Both the position numbers and the translations under genes were made by a program. 64,000 bases of DNA from Rachycentron canadum. Taxonomy: Eukaryota; Chordata; Actinopteri; Carangiformes; Rachycentridae. The stretch lies in NCBI GenBank assembly GCA_038496675.1, contig CM076658.1, positions 8,847,627 to 8,911,626 of the forward strand. Reading direction: 5' to 3'. The notes under the pieces were generated by a model. That model worked only from the letters and a program-made list of their open reading frames with translations. It did not search any database and was not told where the DNA came from. This document shows, in pieces, positions 48,301 through 61,900 of this stretch (position 1 is the stretch's first letter; the number at the start of each line of letters is the position of its first letter).

Positions 48301-51300
48301 TTAACCTTCCAAATACATATATTTGTGCATAGCTTAAGGACAGTATCAGCCCCTATATGGGACAGAATGCTGTTCATACATCACTGGTATAGACTGAGGA
48401 GAATAATTCTTTATTTGTGGGAACATGACAAGAATTAGTTAAAGTTTCTCATCTTACCTTACGTATTGAAAGGCTCTTGTTTGGGAACCGGTACCATAAA
48501 CCTAGAACAACAAGAGGAAACTGATTACCATTGATATTTGTGGTTTTCACATTCACCTTCTGTGTGGAGTTTGCATGTTCTCCCTGTGCCTGTGTGGGTT
48601 CCCTCTGTGTTCTGTGTTCGTCTCTCGGCCCAAACACATCCATGTTTAAGTTTAATTGGTGACTGAATTTCCCACAGGTGTGAATGGTTGTTTGTCTCTG
48701 TATGTTGGCCCCATGTGTTCCCCACCCTCGCCTTATATTAGCTGGGATTGGCTCCAGCCGCCCGCAACCCTGACGGATAAGTGGTATAGATAATGGATGG
48801 ATGGACATTTAATCAAATCTAAATGAAAACTACAGAATTGTCAAGTGCACCACTGCTAATTATCTTTTTCCTATTTCACGTCCCAATGTCACATTCATTT
48901 TCAGTTTAATGCATTAGAATCAAATACTATTTAGCTCAAATATATGAAAATTAAATAGAATTCTAATGAATCCACATTAAAACTACTGAAGCGTCCAACT
49001 TTTCACTTGAAACCATGCTAAAATAATAAAGAATGCCAAGGTTTTCCATAAGTTTTCATACAATTCAAGATGTGCACTATATCCTCCATCCATATGCTAG
49101 AACTGAAAACGTACGTGCCAAATGTGTTCAAACATTTTTATCACATCCTTAATCAAGACGGTTAAAAGCACATGATCAGTAGAAAGCCTTAAATGCCTAC
49201 TGTGAGAGGTTCTCCCTGTAGAGCCTGCAGGATGAAGTTGCTGACAACACGTCCATCATTCATGTGCATTCGGGAGCCAAAGGTGTTGAAGATTCTTGCC
49301 ACTCTCACCTCAACTCCTTCCTGTGAGCAAAGAAGAATTTGGGTGACTCATCAATATTGAAACGTGAAACGTTTGTGATTTGTATTGTACAAATTACACA
49401 GACGACATCTATAAATTCGTTATTCTGGGTGGTGGTAAACCAGCTGATTCCTGCAGTGTCTAAAACTATGAATGTGCAGTGAGGAGCAATGAAACTTCTG
49501 CTGTTTCGCAGAAAAATGTACCTGTAACTATATGGTATTTGTGTACCAGCATATATCATCCATGATATGTGCCTTCACTTCCAACTTAAAAAATTCTTTT
49601 TTTTTTTTTTACATTTTAAGTATGATGCATTTTTTTAATTCAATTGACATCTTGTTAAAATATTCTCCAGGTGAGTGTGACAAGACTCTCCTTACATACA
49701 GTTCACACACACTCCAACAAAGATTGTCTAAATGAGTTGAAAACACACCTTGGCCCCAGATACCCTTTATAAAAATCCATGGCCTTCTTAAGTCGGCCTT
49801 GTGCATCAATACATGGGATGTGGACCCATCTCAGGTTGTATGGGATGAATAAAAACATGAAAATTATGTAGATTGTTATGTTGAAGATGTGGAACATGAA
49901 ATTCAATGGACACAAGCAGCAAATATATTCAGTATGGTGAGGCACAAAGACACAATAAGGAAAACATGATAAAGAGGTCGTGGAAGGTAGGTGTGTGGGT
50001 GTGTGTGCAGAGGAATAATTAAATACTTCAACACATCACTGAAGTGGTAAACACCAATGTGCTCATATTAAGAGAAACCAGCTTAAATGACTATTTCAAT
50101 CACAATAGGTTGAATTAACATTTTCCAGTAACTATAATTGTATCACTTGCAGCCACACAGAAACGTCCCATAAATCTAACACATCTCTGTAACTGCATCT
50201 GACTGTGTTGACTGACATGTTATATATCCAAATAGGCTGTCACATTGCCCTCAGGTCATTTAATGCTCAATGCATGTGCATCTATTCATACATTTGTGTC
50301 CACAGGACACCTCCTGGGAGTCCGACATCCCACCCTCTTGGATAAAAAGAACATGTGAAATACATAAATGTATCTTGGCAGAAGAAGCCAAGGTAATAAC
50401 CATAAAATTGGGCTTTTAAACTAAACAGTACCAGGGATGTAACATTTCTTTAAATCATGTAAAGCATGTCAATGTGACGAGATGCTGTATTACGAGTAAG
50501 CTAAGAAACTGAAATCCAAACCCTGGAAGGCTGGTAGTCGAAACCATCAGTGGCTTCTTTTTGTGAGTATTTCATCTTGGTGCTCCATGGTTTAGGGGTT
50601 GAAATACTGACTGTGCAGCACAACATTTCTGTCCAGGAATATTGGTTATATCTCTCTGTCCCACATGATTTGGCATCTTCCCACTATCCCTGTCTAAAAA
50701 GGCTTTAAATGCCAAAACAAAAACAAAACAATGTCTGTGTCTTTCACTTAGAAATTTACATCCTTCAAGTTTATATTTAGTCCAGCCTCAGATGGTGCTT
50801 GCAGCCATACCCTGCTGTGAGGTCGTATCAAAACAAAAAGTGATCACTGCTCTTGATGTCAAGTTGCCAATTAAACAAGTAATATTTGGCCCGCAGGGAG
50901 GGCTGTTAAGAGTGTGACTAAGGAGGTGTCTTCATATAACCAAAGTCATGCCAGGGCTCTACTATGAATGAGAAAAATTGTTTAGGCATAAGCTAGACAT
51001 ACAGTAGGTTGCTGTTTATACTGGTTATTCCTATTGATCTTATTCATTTTATTATTTTTTACTTCTGTGCAATTTTTTTTCATTTGATTTGGCTGGTCTG
51101 GTTTTCTCACTTTGGTTAGGCAGCTTTGTTGAGAAAAATGCTACATAAATAAAGTTTTACCATTATTATTATTGTTAGGATAATGTATGAAAAATACATT
51201 TTTTATAGCCAACTACTGCAAACTGTCTACTACTGCTATAAGGTTTTTGGACTGACAGTGTGTAATGACCTGCTCTTCTGACAGAAGTACACTGGTTGTG

Positions 51301-52512
51301 GCTCAATGAGTTATCTTCCCCTATAATGTTCCTACTCTGCTTGAGGTTTTGGACTTTAATGTCAGTACTCTCTTAGAGCAGCATATACAGGACATTAGAT
51401 GAGTGGACTCTAACACATCCTCCCTGACAATTCAGACTAGGCTTGGAGCAGCAGAGGACCACGTTCGACATTTGACACATGATTAACAGAACATAAACTG
51501 TGCTAATTATAATCTTTCATGTCAGTCAATAACAAAACTTTATGTCTTATTAGTTTGTATTCATGTAATAAACATACAAATGTAAGCTGAATGTAATCTG
51601 CATGAGAAAAAAATGAATGAAAGAAATAGGAAAAAACATGATCAATGTAAACACTTTCCACTGAAGTGCCAAAAAAAGTCTTAAGTCTGCCCCAGCATTT
51701 TGTTGATAATAATATATAATTCATTCCATCAAATAGAAAATGCTTAATTAAAAATGTCTTACACGGCTCTATAGTGCACATGTATACTGAGTCACTGCTG
51801 TTAACAGTTGAACCCTGGGCTTCTCTTCTGGAGGAAAAGGCTCATTGTTCATCCTCTATGCTTGTCACATTTAACCCAGACAGCCATTCACCAGATCAAA
51901 AACACACACATCACATCACAACACAATAACATACAGTACAGACACACTCACACACACACCCTCATAATTAAGAAGTGCATGTAATGACCACTGCTCACCA
52001 CATAAAAGATTTTGTGTTTGTGTTGCAGGGTAAGATTCATTGTGTAATATCAGGAAAAATATCTGCACACTCCTAAATATGCAACACTAATTAATTATAA
52101 TTTGGAAGAGGATGCCAAGATCAACTGCTGCAAAAAAAATGTAAGCACTGGTGCATCCAATTAGACTTTTCAATCCATCTGACTGTAAAATCAGTTATAA
52201 AATGCAATTATAAGGCCTTGGTTTTTGCCTTCACTATCTAGTGGCTCATCAAGCTTTAGTCTGCCACAGAAACCACAGAATTATGGTGTGGCATGTATAG
52301 GAATACCAATATTGATATCAATAAGAAAAACCATCATTGAAGATAAAATCCTAATGATACTCATCACTACATATGATACAATTTAATAATTATAAAATGG
52401 GGACACTAACAACTCAATCATATGAAACAGTGCTCGTCTTGTATATAATCATGAAAAAAATTAAATTTTGTCTAAAAGCATAATTTCAAGTCATCAGATA
52501 TCTATCTATCTA

Positions 52513-52585
<73 letters not shown>

Positions 52586-52932
52586 NNNNNNNNNNNNNNN
52601 NNNNNNNNNNNNNNNNNNNNNNNNNNNNNNNNNNNNNNNNNNNNNNNNNNNNNNNNNNNNNNNNNNNNNNNNNNNNNNNNNNNNNNNNNNNNNNNNNNNN
52701 NNNNNNNNNNNNNNNNNNNNNNNNNNNNNNNNNNNNNNNNNNNNNNNNNNNNNNNNNNNNNNNNNNNNNNNNNNNNNNNNNNNNNNNNNNNNNNNNNNNN
52801 NNNNNNNNNNNNNNNNNNNNNNNNNNNNNNNNNNNNNNNNNNNNNNNNNNNNNNNNNNNNNNNNNNNNNNNNNNNNNNNNNNNNNNNNNNNNNNNNNNNN
52901 NNNNNNNNNNNNNNNNNNNNNNNNNNNNNNNN

Positions 52933-52985
<53 letters not shown>

Positions 52986-55900
52986 AGTTTGTCATCTTTA
53001 TAATGTTTGCCTTCTGTCTGAAAAGCAGGTAATACATACTTCCTCCACTGCACAATGTACACTCATCAATTTCTAAATGTTAATGAATTATGATTACATG
53101 ACTGGGCAATAGATGTAATGTGTGATATTCTTTTCCCTCTGCACAAAATGACTGACAGCTGGATATTGAAAGCCAGCCATTTCCAAGAATTCTGCCTGTA
53201 AGTGTGAAAAAAATAATGATGAGGCAGATAAATAAATATCACCTGCCTGAAGGAAGGGCAAGAGAAGTCAATCATATCTGATCATTAAAGGCTGGTGTCA
53301 ATCAAGTCGTATCAGGAAAAAAAAAAACTATCAAAAAGTCTCAACATCATTTGGAGGTTTTGGAAAATATACATTTAATTTTTTAAGAACTTTGATGAAT
53401 ATTTCATCATAAAACTCAATCCAGACTCAAAACGAGATTCACGGACACGTCTTTCCTGATACTAAATGTTCCTTCACTGCACTACACAGCCAATGTGCAT
53501 ATCAACAATTCATTAATACTGTTAGAGACCTGGTGACAAAAGGGGTATGGTTCCACATCCTATTTAATTTTTCGGACATAAACATACTTTTGTATTCAGA
53601 ATTTTCAAGATCAAATCAATTGATTTTAGAATAGTACATGTTTTATATAAATGCAACATTTGCTGAATTGTGGTGCTGTTCAAAGACCTCCGCCATGCCT
53701 TTTATTATTTCAAGTGCCTGCTGTAGAGTTACAGTGGTGATACCTGTTTCATGTAGGCGTAACACATAGTCTCTGCTACACGTTTCCCCTCATCGTAGCA
53801 TGCTCGAGGACCTATCGGGTTCACGTGCCCCCAGTACTCCTCATTCTGTGGGTGTACCTCCGGATCTGGATCAGAAAGATTTCGGCAGCACTTCAGACAC
53901 ATTTTTAAAGTTAATGGATTGAGTTTTTTGCATAGAGATTTGGAGTATCCACTGACACATGTATGAACATATTTCCCCTCCACTGCTATAACTGCTTTGA
54001 AGGGTTTAGCACATGATGAATAATCAAACCTGGGAACATAAAAGTGAAACAATGACTTACTGACCTTCAGAGCTAGGTTCAATGATGTTACTTACTTTGA
54101 ATGATTTTCAGGCTAAAACTCTCTTTAGTGACTCCGACTGCGTGATTGTTTGGCACAAATATTTCACTTTGTTTTGTCAGATGACAGCGAGTATTCACAA
54201 TTTTTTAGCGTTATAAATACTGCCTCTTAAACAGCACTAACCATAATTGTGCTGTGGAAATCAGACAAATCATCACTTTACACTTCTGCAGTTGTCCACG
54301 AGTACTAAAAATTTAAAAAACTTGGGGTGTGGATGCTGCAGCAGTCTGAACTGTTGCTACACATCCAACCATTTGCTCAGCTCATAATGTCACTGGACAG
54401 CAGAACCAGCAGAAACTAAATCTGATCATCTTTCTTACCTCCATAAACCTCAGAAGTAGAAGCCAGGAGAAGTCTCGCACCCACACGTTTAGCTAGGCCT
54501 GGGAGACAAATGATACAATCATACAGTCTTCTTTTGCAATAAACAAAGGAGATTAAAATGTGGCCTTAAACATAAGATTGGAAATAAGACAGCACATACT
54601 GCACCATTACCAAGGCTGCACAATCTACAAAATATGTCACACAGTTTTAGATATGGAATCTGTGACACTGATGGCTTTATCTGTGCTATCTTTAAAAGTA
54701 CCGATATTTGGATTTTTAAACATAGGTCTCCAACAATGGCTCTTATTTGGTACACAAAAGGTTGTGATGGCATTGCTGAAGAACAATGGTGAGTTGGGAA
54801 AAAAAAATCTATAATTAATGGTTGTTTTGCAGTTCAAAGCTTAATGACCATTGTTAGTGGAATGAATGCGCATCTCAGGCTAAATCTTTTCAGCAATTCC
54901 ATTATTTATTAATTATTATTAATATTATTAATAATCAAATATAGAACTCTGCTGGCTAACTTAGATCAATCTACCACCCTGACAAAAATACAAAACACAA
55001 GGGTCTGATTTTAATTCAAAGCATGAAATATTTAGTTGGATATTTAGACAGTAAACAGTTGGCTTGGGCAAAAGTTTATAATGCGATGAGAGAGCAATGG
55101 TCTTGTAAGAACTGTGGTTCGGGACTACTAGAAGAGAAACCACTGATGAAACACGTTTCTTTAGATCAAATCTCTTTGAAGCAAAGAATCTTCTTCACAA
55201 CTTGAAACCAGCTTATTCTTAGCGTTTTGTGGTTTGCTAAACTTTCTTTTTCTATTTGATAAATGTTCTTTTTGCTTTCAAAATTATGAGAAATGTGTTA
55301 CAGTGCTCTTGACAAACCTTGAAAGAAGTCTTGAACATTTAATCTAAACCTAATACACGATAGCTATCCTTTAGCTATCCTCACGTTATATAAACTCAGT
55401 CAGCATCACACACTTCCATACTCACCAAGCATGTTAAGAGTGCCAATGGTGTTGGTCTTGAGAGTTTTGATGGGATTGTACATGTAATTGGGAGGAGAAG
55501 CTGGAGACGCCAGGTGATAGATTTGGTCCACTGTAAAGAACATGAGAAACAAAAATTACCTCATCTTGAAACAAATATTTATTCCAGTACAATGTAATGA
55601 CAGTGCAGCTAGATGATTCTCTGCCGTTTATTTCAGCTTTTTGGAACTGCGACCTTGTATTACTGACTCTGAGTGTACACTGAGTCATAATGAGAATAAA
55701 AAATATTGGATTAATAAAGTAAATTCAAGCTGGAAGAGAGGAGAGGATGTGTCAGACAAAAACGTGACCCTCTATTGTGGCTCTCCCGTGCCTGCTTTCA
55801 GGAGCGGGCGCGGGAGAGCCAATTTATTTCTACTTTGAAGTAGCTCAGAGCAAAGAAATGGAATAGGCACAAGATGACTAACAAGGGTTAGGGCGTACAT

Positions 55901-58900
55901 GGTAATACACTGCTTTATAAATTATACCTCATAGTGCTCAACTAAATTTGAATCACATAGAAGTGGTTATAATTTGAACAAAACTATGTGTCAGTTATAT
56001 AAGGTTCAACTACGATAGGTTTAATCACACTGTTTGCGTTTGGTAAGCTCTTCTTCCTATGACATCGGACACATTTTCTTCTCTTTTCAAGGTGAATATC
56101 AGCACATTATTATTATTATAAAGGCTTGGCCCCTGATTCATGACTTGAAAGATTCTCTCTTTTGTAGCTTGTTCCAGCTTTTCGGAACATTTATCTACTG
56201 CACAGTTTTATTACCACCCTGAGATAGAAAAACATTGAAGTCAGATTCTCGCAAATAGCAGAAAAAAAAAAAAAAAAAGTAAGGATCTGTTGTTAGTTTA
56301 TGTTTTTCGCATTTTTTTTTTTTTTTTACTACTTTATGCAAGGATATAACTTAGAGGACAGAGATGGCACACCATGGTCAGTTTCATGGAGTTGGCAAGA
56401 CTCCTTTCGACTGAATTCTTCTTCAATGCATTAAACTACAAATCCTTCAAAAATCATTATTTTACGATAACAAACAGGGATATGAGCAACGTGATCACTA
56501 GGGTCATGGATTTTCACAGCTTGTCTCTTGGTGCCAAGTGTAACCTTATGCATATTTTACACTATAATACTGCTGCTGTTGTGTCTCCCAGCTGGTCTGT
56601 GTGAGTCGATATGCAGCTGGCAGATCATGTGAAACACAGAATTTTATTTCAGGATCTCTGCTGAATGTGAATTGGACAAGTGTGGATGATACCAATTGAT
56701 TGCATTAATGAAATTAGTAACCACCTGCACCATCCATGCATTGTATTATTCTAATGGTGCAATCCAAGGTTATTTTACAATAAACTAAAGTGCAACATAT
56801 GAGCTACTTCAAGACTGACAACCCAACTGCTATACAGAAATCCTGCCAGCCTTTGACAGGTTTTGACTGAGGTGACATATACTTCGTATGTAGTGATACA
56901 ATGTGTGTCATTTTGCATTACCTTGTGAAAAGCTTCTGTCTAAAAGCCTATGACAAGCCATAGTAGCAAGGTCACAGCAACCAGTATTTAACATCATCTC
57001 CATTAACAACCAACATATACTTTTTTAATAGACAGTAGAACATCATTGTGTCTGCAGATGGCTGTGCTAGGTTATATTTGTACATCATGTTACACCCCAC
57101 GCATGGCCTTTTTTCTTTAGTCCCATTGACTGTATTGATGAGGTGTGACAGCCCTGGAAGATCAATATCTGCCCTAAAACAACAGTCATGTATATGAAAT
57201 AGGTTTTTCTCACTTAAATCAATTACTGCTGTTTATACTGGAAGTTAAGCTGACTTTATAATGAGATTCCAGTGTAAGCAAATGTGGGAAAAAATACAGT
57301 CCTCATTTTCATGCAAAATTACTTCTAAAACTGAAGCAGGCTTCAGCAGCAGAAGAAGTAGGTAGATGTAGGTTTCTGAAAAAGGTATGATCTTTGTAGC
57401 ATAAAATTCCCTCTTTCTAACTCCACCATATCTGACCAGGGAATCAATCAATCAGTCAATCAATCAATCAATCGTAGCGCAGTAACTGTGGCTCTGTTCA
57501 ATGTGCTCATTTAGATAACAAAAGCATGTTCCTTAACTATGCTGTTTTCATTGCCTTTTTGGGGTTGGGGAGGCAGAGCAACGTCTACTCAGAACACATT
57601 TCCTGGAACACATAAATTCACCTAATGTAGGCATGGCAATAAATTGTTCTCTGTCCTAACCTCGCATCTGTTTGTTAATGTTTTGTTCCTTTCCATTATT
57701 ACAGACAATCTGTGTTAAAAAGAAAAGAAAAAAAAACAAAACAAAACAAAACAGCCATAATCTCATGTAGTCTTGTGTAAAAGATGACTTCACCAACAAA
57801 GGCCATTATATAAATGTATGCTGAGAGCAATTTGTACAATGACTGCTTTATTCAACATTTTCCAGATGCAGAAACATGGCATTCACTTTTCAAAAGGGTT
57901 GTTACTCATGAAGGTATTGTGGATTACTCCCACAAGATAAATATACATTATTAGAAGCGTTGAAACGAGTACAATGGTCCTGAGAGTAATAATGTACTTA
58001 GGTGAGCTGAGTTCATGATTTCCTCTTGTACACTATGTGTAGAAGAAACATGGAATAACCCTGGCTCAGGGTTAGGAAGTTAGAGGAACACCTTATCCCC
58101 AAGTCCATTTCTTAGTTATTTATTCATGCAACTGGGTCTATATTGGCTATTTACATGTGCGCAAAAATGTTTAAACAGAGAAAGAAAGAATTGACTTAAA
58201 TTAACTTAGTATGCATCATCTCTACCTGACTCTCAAGTAATTTGAGCAATTTCACACATGAACCGGCTTTGACTGTTAACAGCAAGGAAAAAACACTTTA
58301 TCATCTTCAAGGGTTATTTTCTTGCTCACCTTCAATATATAGGGGCTCCACCACATCATGATTGATGAGCTCAAAGTTTTCATGGCCAATCCAGTGCTCA
58401 ACATTTCTTTTCCTCCCTGTGAAGAAGTTGTCCACCACAGTTACCTCATGGCCATCCATCATCAGTTTGTCAGTCAGGTGGGAACCCACGAAACCAGCAC
58501 CTCCAGTAATCTAGCGATAGGACACACATAACATTAATAACATACTATTTTTGCAATATCATGTTATATCTAATCTTCCAAATGCTTTACTGATGCTTTG
58601 CTGAACAAGCAATTAAACAGCCTTTCCACACTCTCTCAGAAATAGGTAATTGGGGTGAAGATATGTCAAAATTAAAGACATCTTGTCTTCAATTATTCTT
58701 TCCTTTGACTAAAGCAATTGCAAGGTCTAAGTCACTGGGTCTTTTTTACAGCAGACATTTGACATGTCAGAGGAAGGAATACACCGTCCAATCCAGGTGT
58801 CCTCCAGACAGTGTAATAGTGAGCCAGCACATATAACAAGTTGAACAGATAAATGGAAATTCAGACATGATTCATTTTATTATTAATACTTTTCCTGCTG

Positions 58901-61900
58901 TGACATTTCAAAATGTCTGCTCTCACTCATAAATTACCTTTCAGTGTTGTAACAGAAATAGAGAATATTGCACACAAAGAAAAATATATGAAAAAGTGGT
59001 CTTGGACTACAAAGTCAAAAAGCTAAAATGTTGTTTCACAAGTAATGCATTAATAACTTTTACAGTGTTCATCATCTTATTCAAAATGCTAAAATTACCT
59101 AATTAGCACTGAACACAAAGTACAGATGGGAGTCATTTGTTTTACAGATTTTTGTATATATATATATATATATATGATGGATAAAAAATTGATGAAAAGG
59201 GTCACTGAGACCAATTACTAAAAGTCATCTGGGGAATACATTGATACCAAACCGATTCAATAGTTGAGCAGACATTTAACTCAAAACCAAAAATGTCAAC
59301 TGCATGGCAGCTCTCAATGAATCCTTGGGGAACACCAAACCCAACTCAATAGGATTCACTATCTTGAAATCATGAATATCTGTTTTGCTAATCCAGCAAG
59401 CAGATGTTGATAAAGAGTTATATCCTTAGAGTAGCTAAAAATAAGGTTATCTGAAAACAGAATTTCTTAAAAAAATTGCGTGAAAACAGCTGCCAGTGTC
59501 ATAAAGGACATCTGAAGGACTTTGTCCACAAATCAAATTGGTATGTGTAAATGGGAAACGACCACCCATTCAGACACACACACACACAAAAAAAAAAAGT
59601 GATGATCAAGTGGGGGTTTTGACTACAGTATCGCTTTTGTGAAATTGAGTGCTGTATACCAATATTCTCTTCCGATCCTTTTCTGACAGGAACTTCACAG
59701 GTGGGTATTTCTGAGAAAAACTGGAAGAAAAAACAAACGTCTTAGTGAAGAACATCTGGAACAAACAGTCCAAAAGAAGTTAAGCAGAACAGAACAATAT
59801 CTATGCCCTAACTGTAAATCCAGTTCCTGAATAGTAAACAAGTTTTTCACTGCAGTTTAATTTTTTGATTTGCCGTAGGAATAATTCCTTTTCTGATAAA
59901 TAAGGCTGCATCTTTCTTTACATACAGACTTAAAGAAGGAAGTCACACTAATGTCTTTTTTTTTTTTACTCTACAACCCTTTCTAACTTTATTTTGTGTC
60001 TTTTCAAGATTACAGCGATTACACAGACTGTTTGAAAGGGTCTCGTAACCCTTTTACATTTTGCAGATTAATAAAATGAAGCACACAGTAGGACCATGGG
60101 GTTCTGCTGAATGCAACCATCCAGATAAGTGCTTTTGTACTGCTGCTTCAATAGTAATCAAGCAATAAAAGATGACCAAAATGATTAACATCTCAAATCA
60201 GAATATATGCACCATCAGCAGCTGCAATGGAACAGAAAACCATGATGGTCTTCATTCAGCAATAAACCTCAGCCTGTATAATGTTCAACTCAATTGACCC
60301 ACTGTGGCTTTTCAGGAGGATTAAATTGAGCCTTGCTCTAGCATGTTGAAGAATATGGAGGGATGGGAATTGATGAGATTTTATTGATACCAATACCAAT
60401 TGATGAGATTTTATTGATACCAATACCAATTGATGAGATTTTATTGATACCAATACCAATTGATGAGATTTTATTGATACCAGTAACATTGTCGATTCTG
60501 CTTCTCAGTCTGATTCTTCAATCAATTCCCTTAACCATGTCTGATCAATGTGTGGAAAAGTAACAGACTTTCAGTGTTGATGCAAATGTTTTATTATCTC
60601 TCAACAGAAGCTGTAACCTGGGACCTAGCTGTGGCAACAGTCATCTACTAAAATGGATGAAATGAGAGAATATTTGTACAACAATTCATTTTAATGAAGA
60701 TTTTCTGAGTTCAATAAAAATAAATCCACTACACCTGCCTGCGTGGCCTTAAAGTTAAATATTCTAAAGTGGAATATTTACCCACAATAACACATGTACT
60801 GCTTGGTTAGGAAGCACTCGTGCGTATAGCATCCATTTCATAGCATTCCTGAAATTTAAACCCATGTGCACACAACTCAGTCAGGTGTGACAGTTTGAAC
60901 ATAGCGAAATAATTTGTTGGGTTGAAACTGAGTGATTTCATCTAACTGGGCAGGCCACCCAAGTACAGATACATTTGTAATGCTGCATTATCTGTCATCA
61001 TCTTTCTTTGAGAATTGAAGTCAAGCTTCACTTTCTCTCTGCCATGACACGTTTGTTACCACTTTCCAGCAGTGCAGACAGATGAGTTTGATGTCATTGT
61101 TTTCTAATGCGCAACTGTCACAAAAACATGCCAGCATCGCTCAAAGGAATTGATAAGCTCAGAGGTATATGTTTCAGACAATTAAGAACCAGTTCTTGTT
61201 TCCCATCCCTAAGATAATTTGCAATCTAAACAAGTGCCTTTGTACTGCTGCCTCAATAAAATCAAAGGCATAACAGGTTGCACAAATAATTAAGATCTCA
61301 AAGAACGTGGAAAAACTGACTTTATTCATGAATAAGATGCTACTAAGAAGTCACATAATTAATTAACACCCATTAATTCTAATTTTACAATACAATATGT
61401 TCTATCTGCTGGAGAGGAAAGCCATTCAAATCATTTTAACTAATTGTGAACATATTTGTGCACAAAAAAAACATACAAACCTTTGTTCAAGATCACGTAT
61501 CTTCTCTCTGAGCGGAGCCACAGCCTAAATTGAGATGAAAAGTGAGACATATGTGAGATAAGAGCACAAGTCCCTGCTGATGAAATAAATGTGATAAATG
61601 TATCCTTCTGTGCAACTTGAAGGCAATATTACCAAACCAGTGTGTTAATGTAAGTTTGTGTCATTTCCAAGCTCATTTGTAGCTCTTGAACACAACCATT
61701 TATGGATTTTGTGAAAAGAAATAAATAACTCCAACTAATCCACCTTTAAACAGAAAGAACTATCATGTTACATAGGAAGTAACAACAGTCAATACAAATA
61801 AGGATGTAAAACACTGAATAAGAAAAAAAACTTGGGAACATGTGATTTGAGTTCACTCAAACACAATCAAGTTTACTATATTCTTGCCACTATCCACACC

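Larger units (their letters stand above)
49321..53743 (-). other. uxs1: uxs1 intron with SINE-like relic and assembly gap
   Basis: 4.4 kb including the 347-N gap. It contains a tRNA-derived SINE-like relic (50560-50735), a retroelement-tail phrase GCTACATAAATAAAGTTTTA near 51141-51160 and the (TCTA)n(TA)n tract around the gap. No exon seen. Confidence 0.75.
55531..58329 (-). other. uxs1: uxs1 intron with GC-rich hairpin
   Basis: 2.8 kb. Holds the hairpin at 55778-55821, A and T runs at 56262-56278 and 56312-56327, a (CAAT)n tract at 57444-57474 and AAAAC repeats at 57735-57753. No exon seen. Confidence 0.75.

Noticed and set aside
48449..48808. 119-residue - strand frame next to a uxs1 exon
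   Set aside because: It is mostly the reverse complement of the LINE 3' end. Only 48458-48501 is uxs1 coding.
52468..53076. Open frames crossing the N gap
   Set aside because: They consist of TCTA/TA repeat translation and N, so they carry no evidence of coding.
59660..59710. Alternative uxs1 acceptor giving an exon start at 59710
   Set aside because: It would follow TTCTCAG and start at KYPP, but the phase does not fit the previous exon. Using CTTCCAG (start 59720) keeps the frame and restores SFSQ.
60371..60482. CRISPR-like regular repeat
   Set aside because: The 30-bp units are directly adjacent with no spacers, and the host is a vertebrate. It is a minisatellite.
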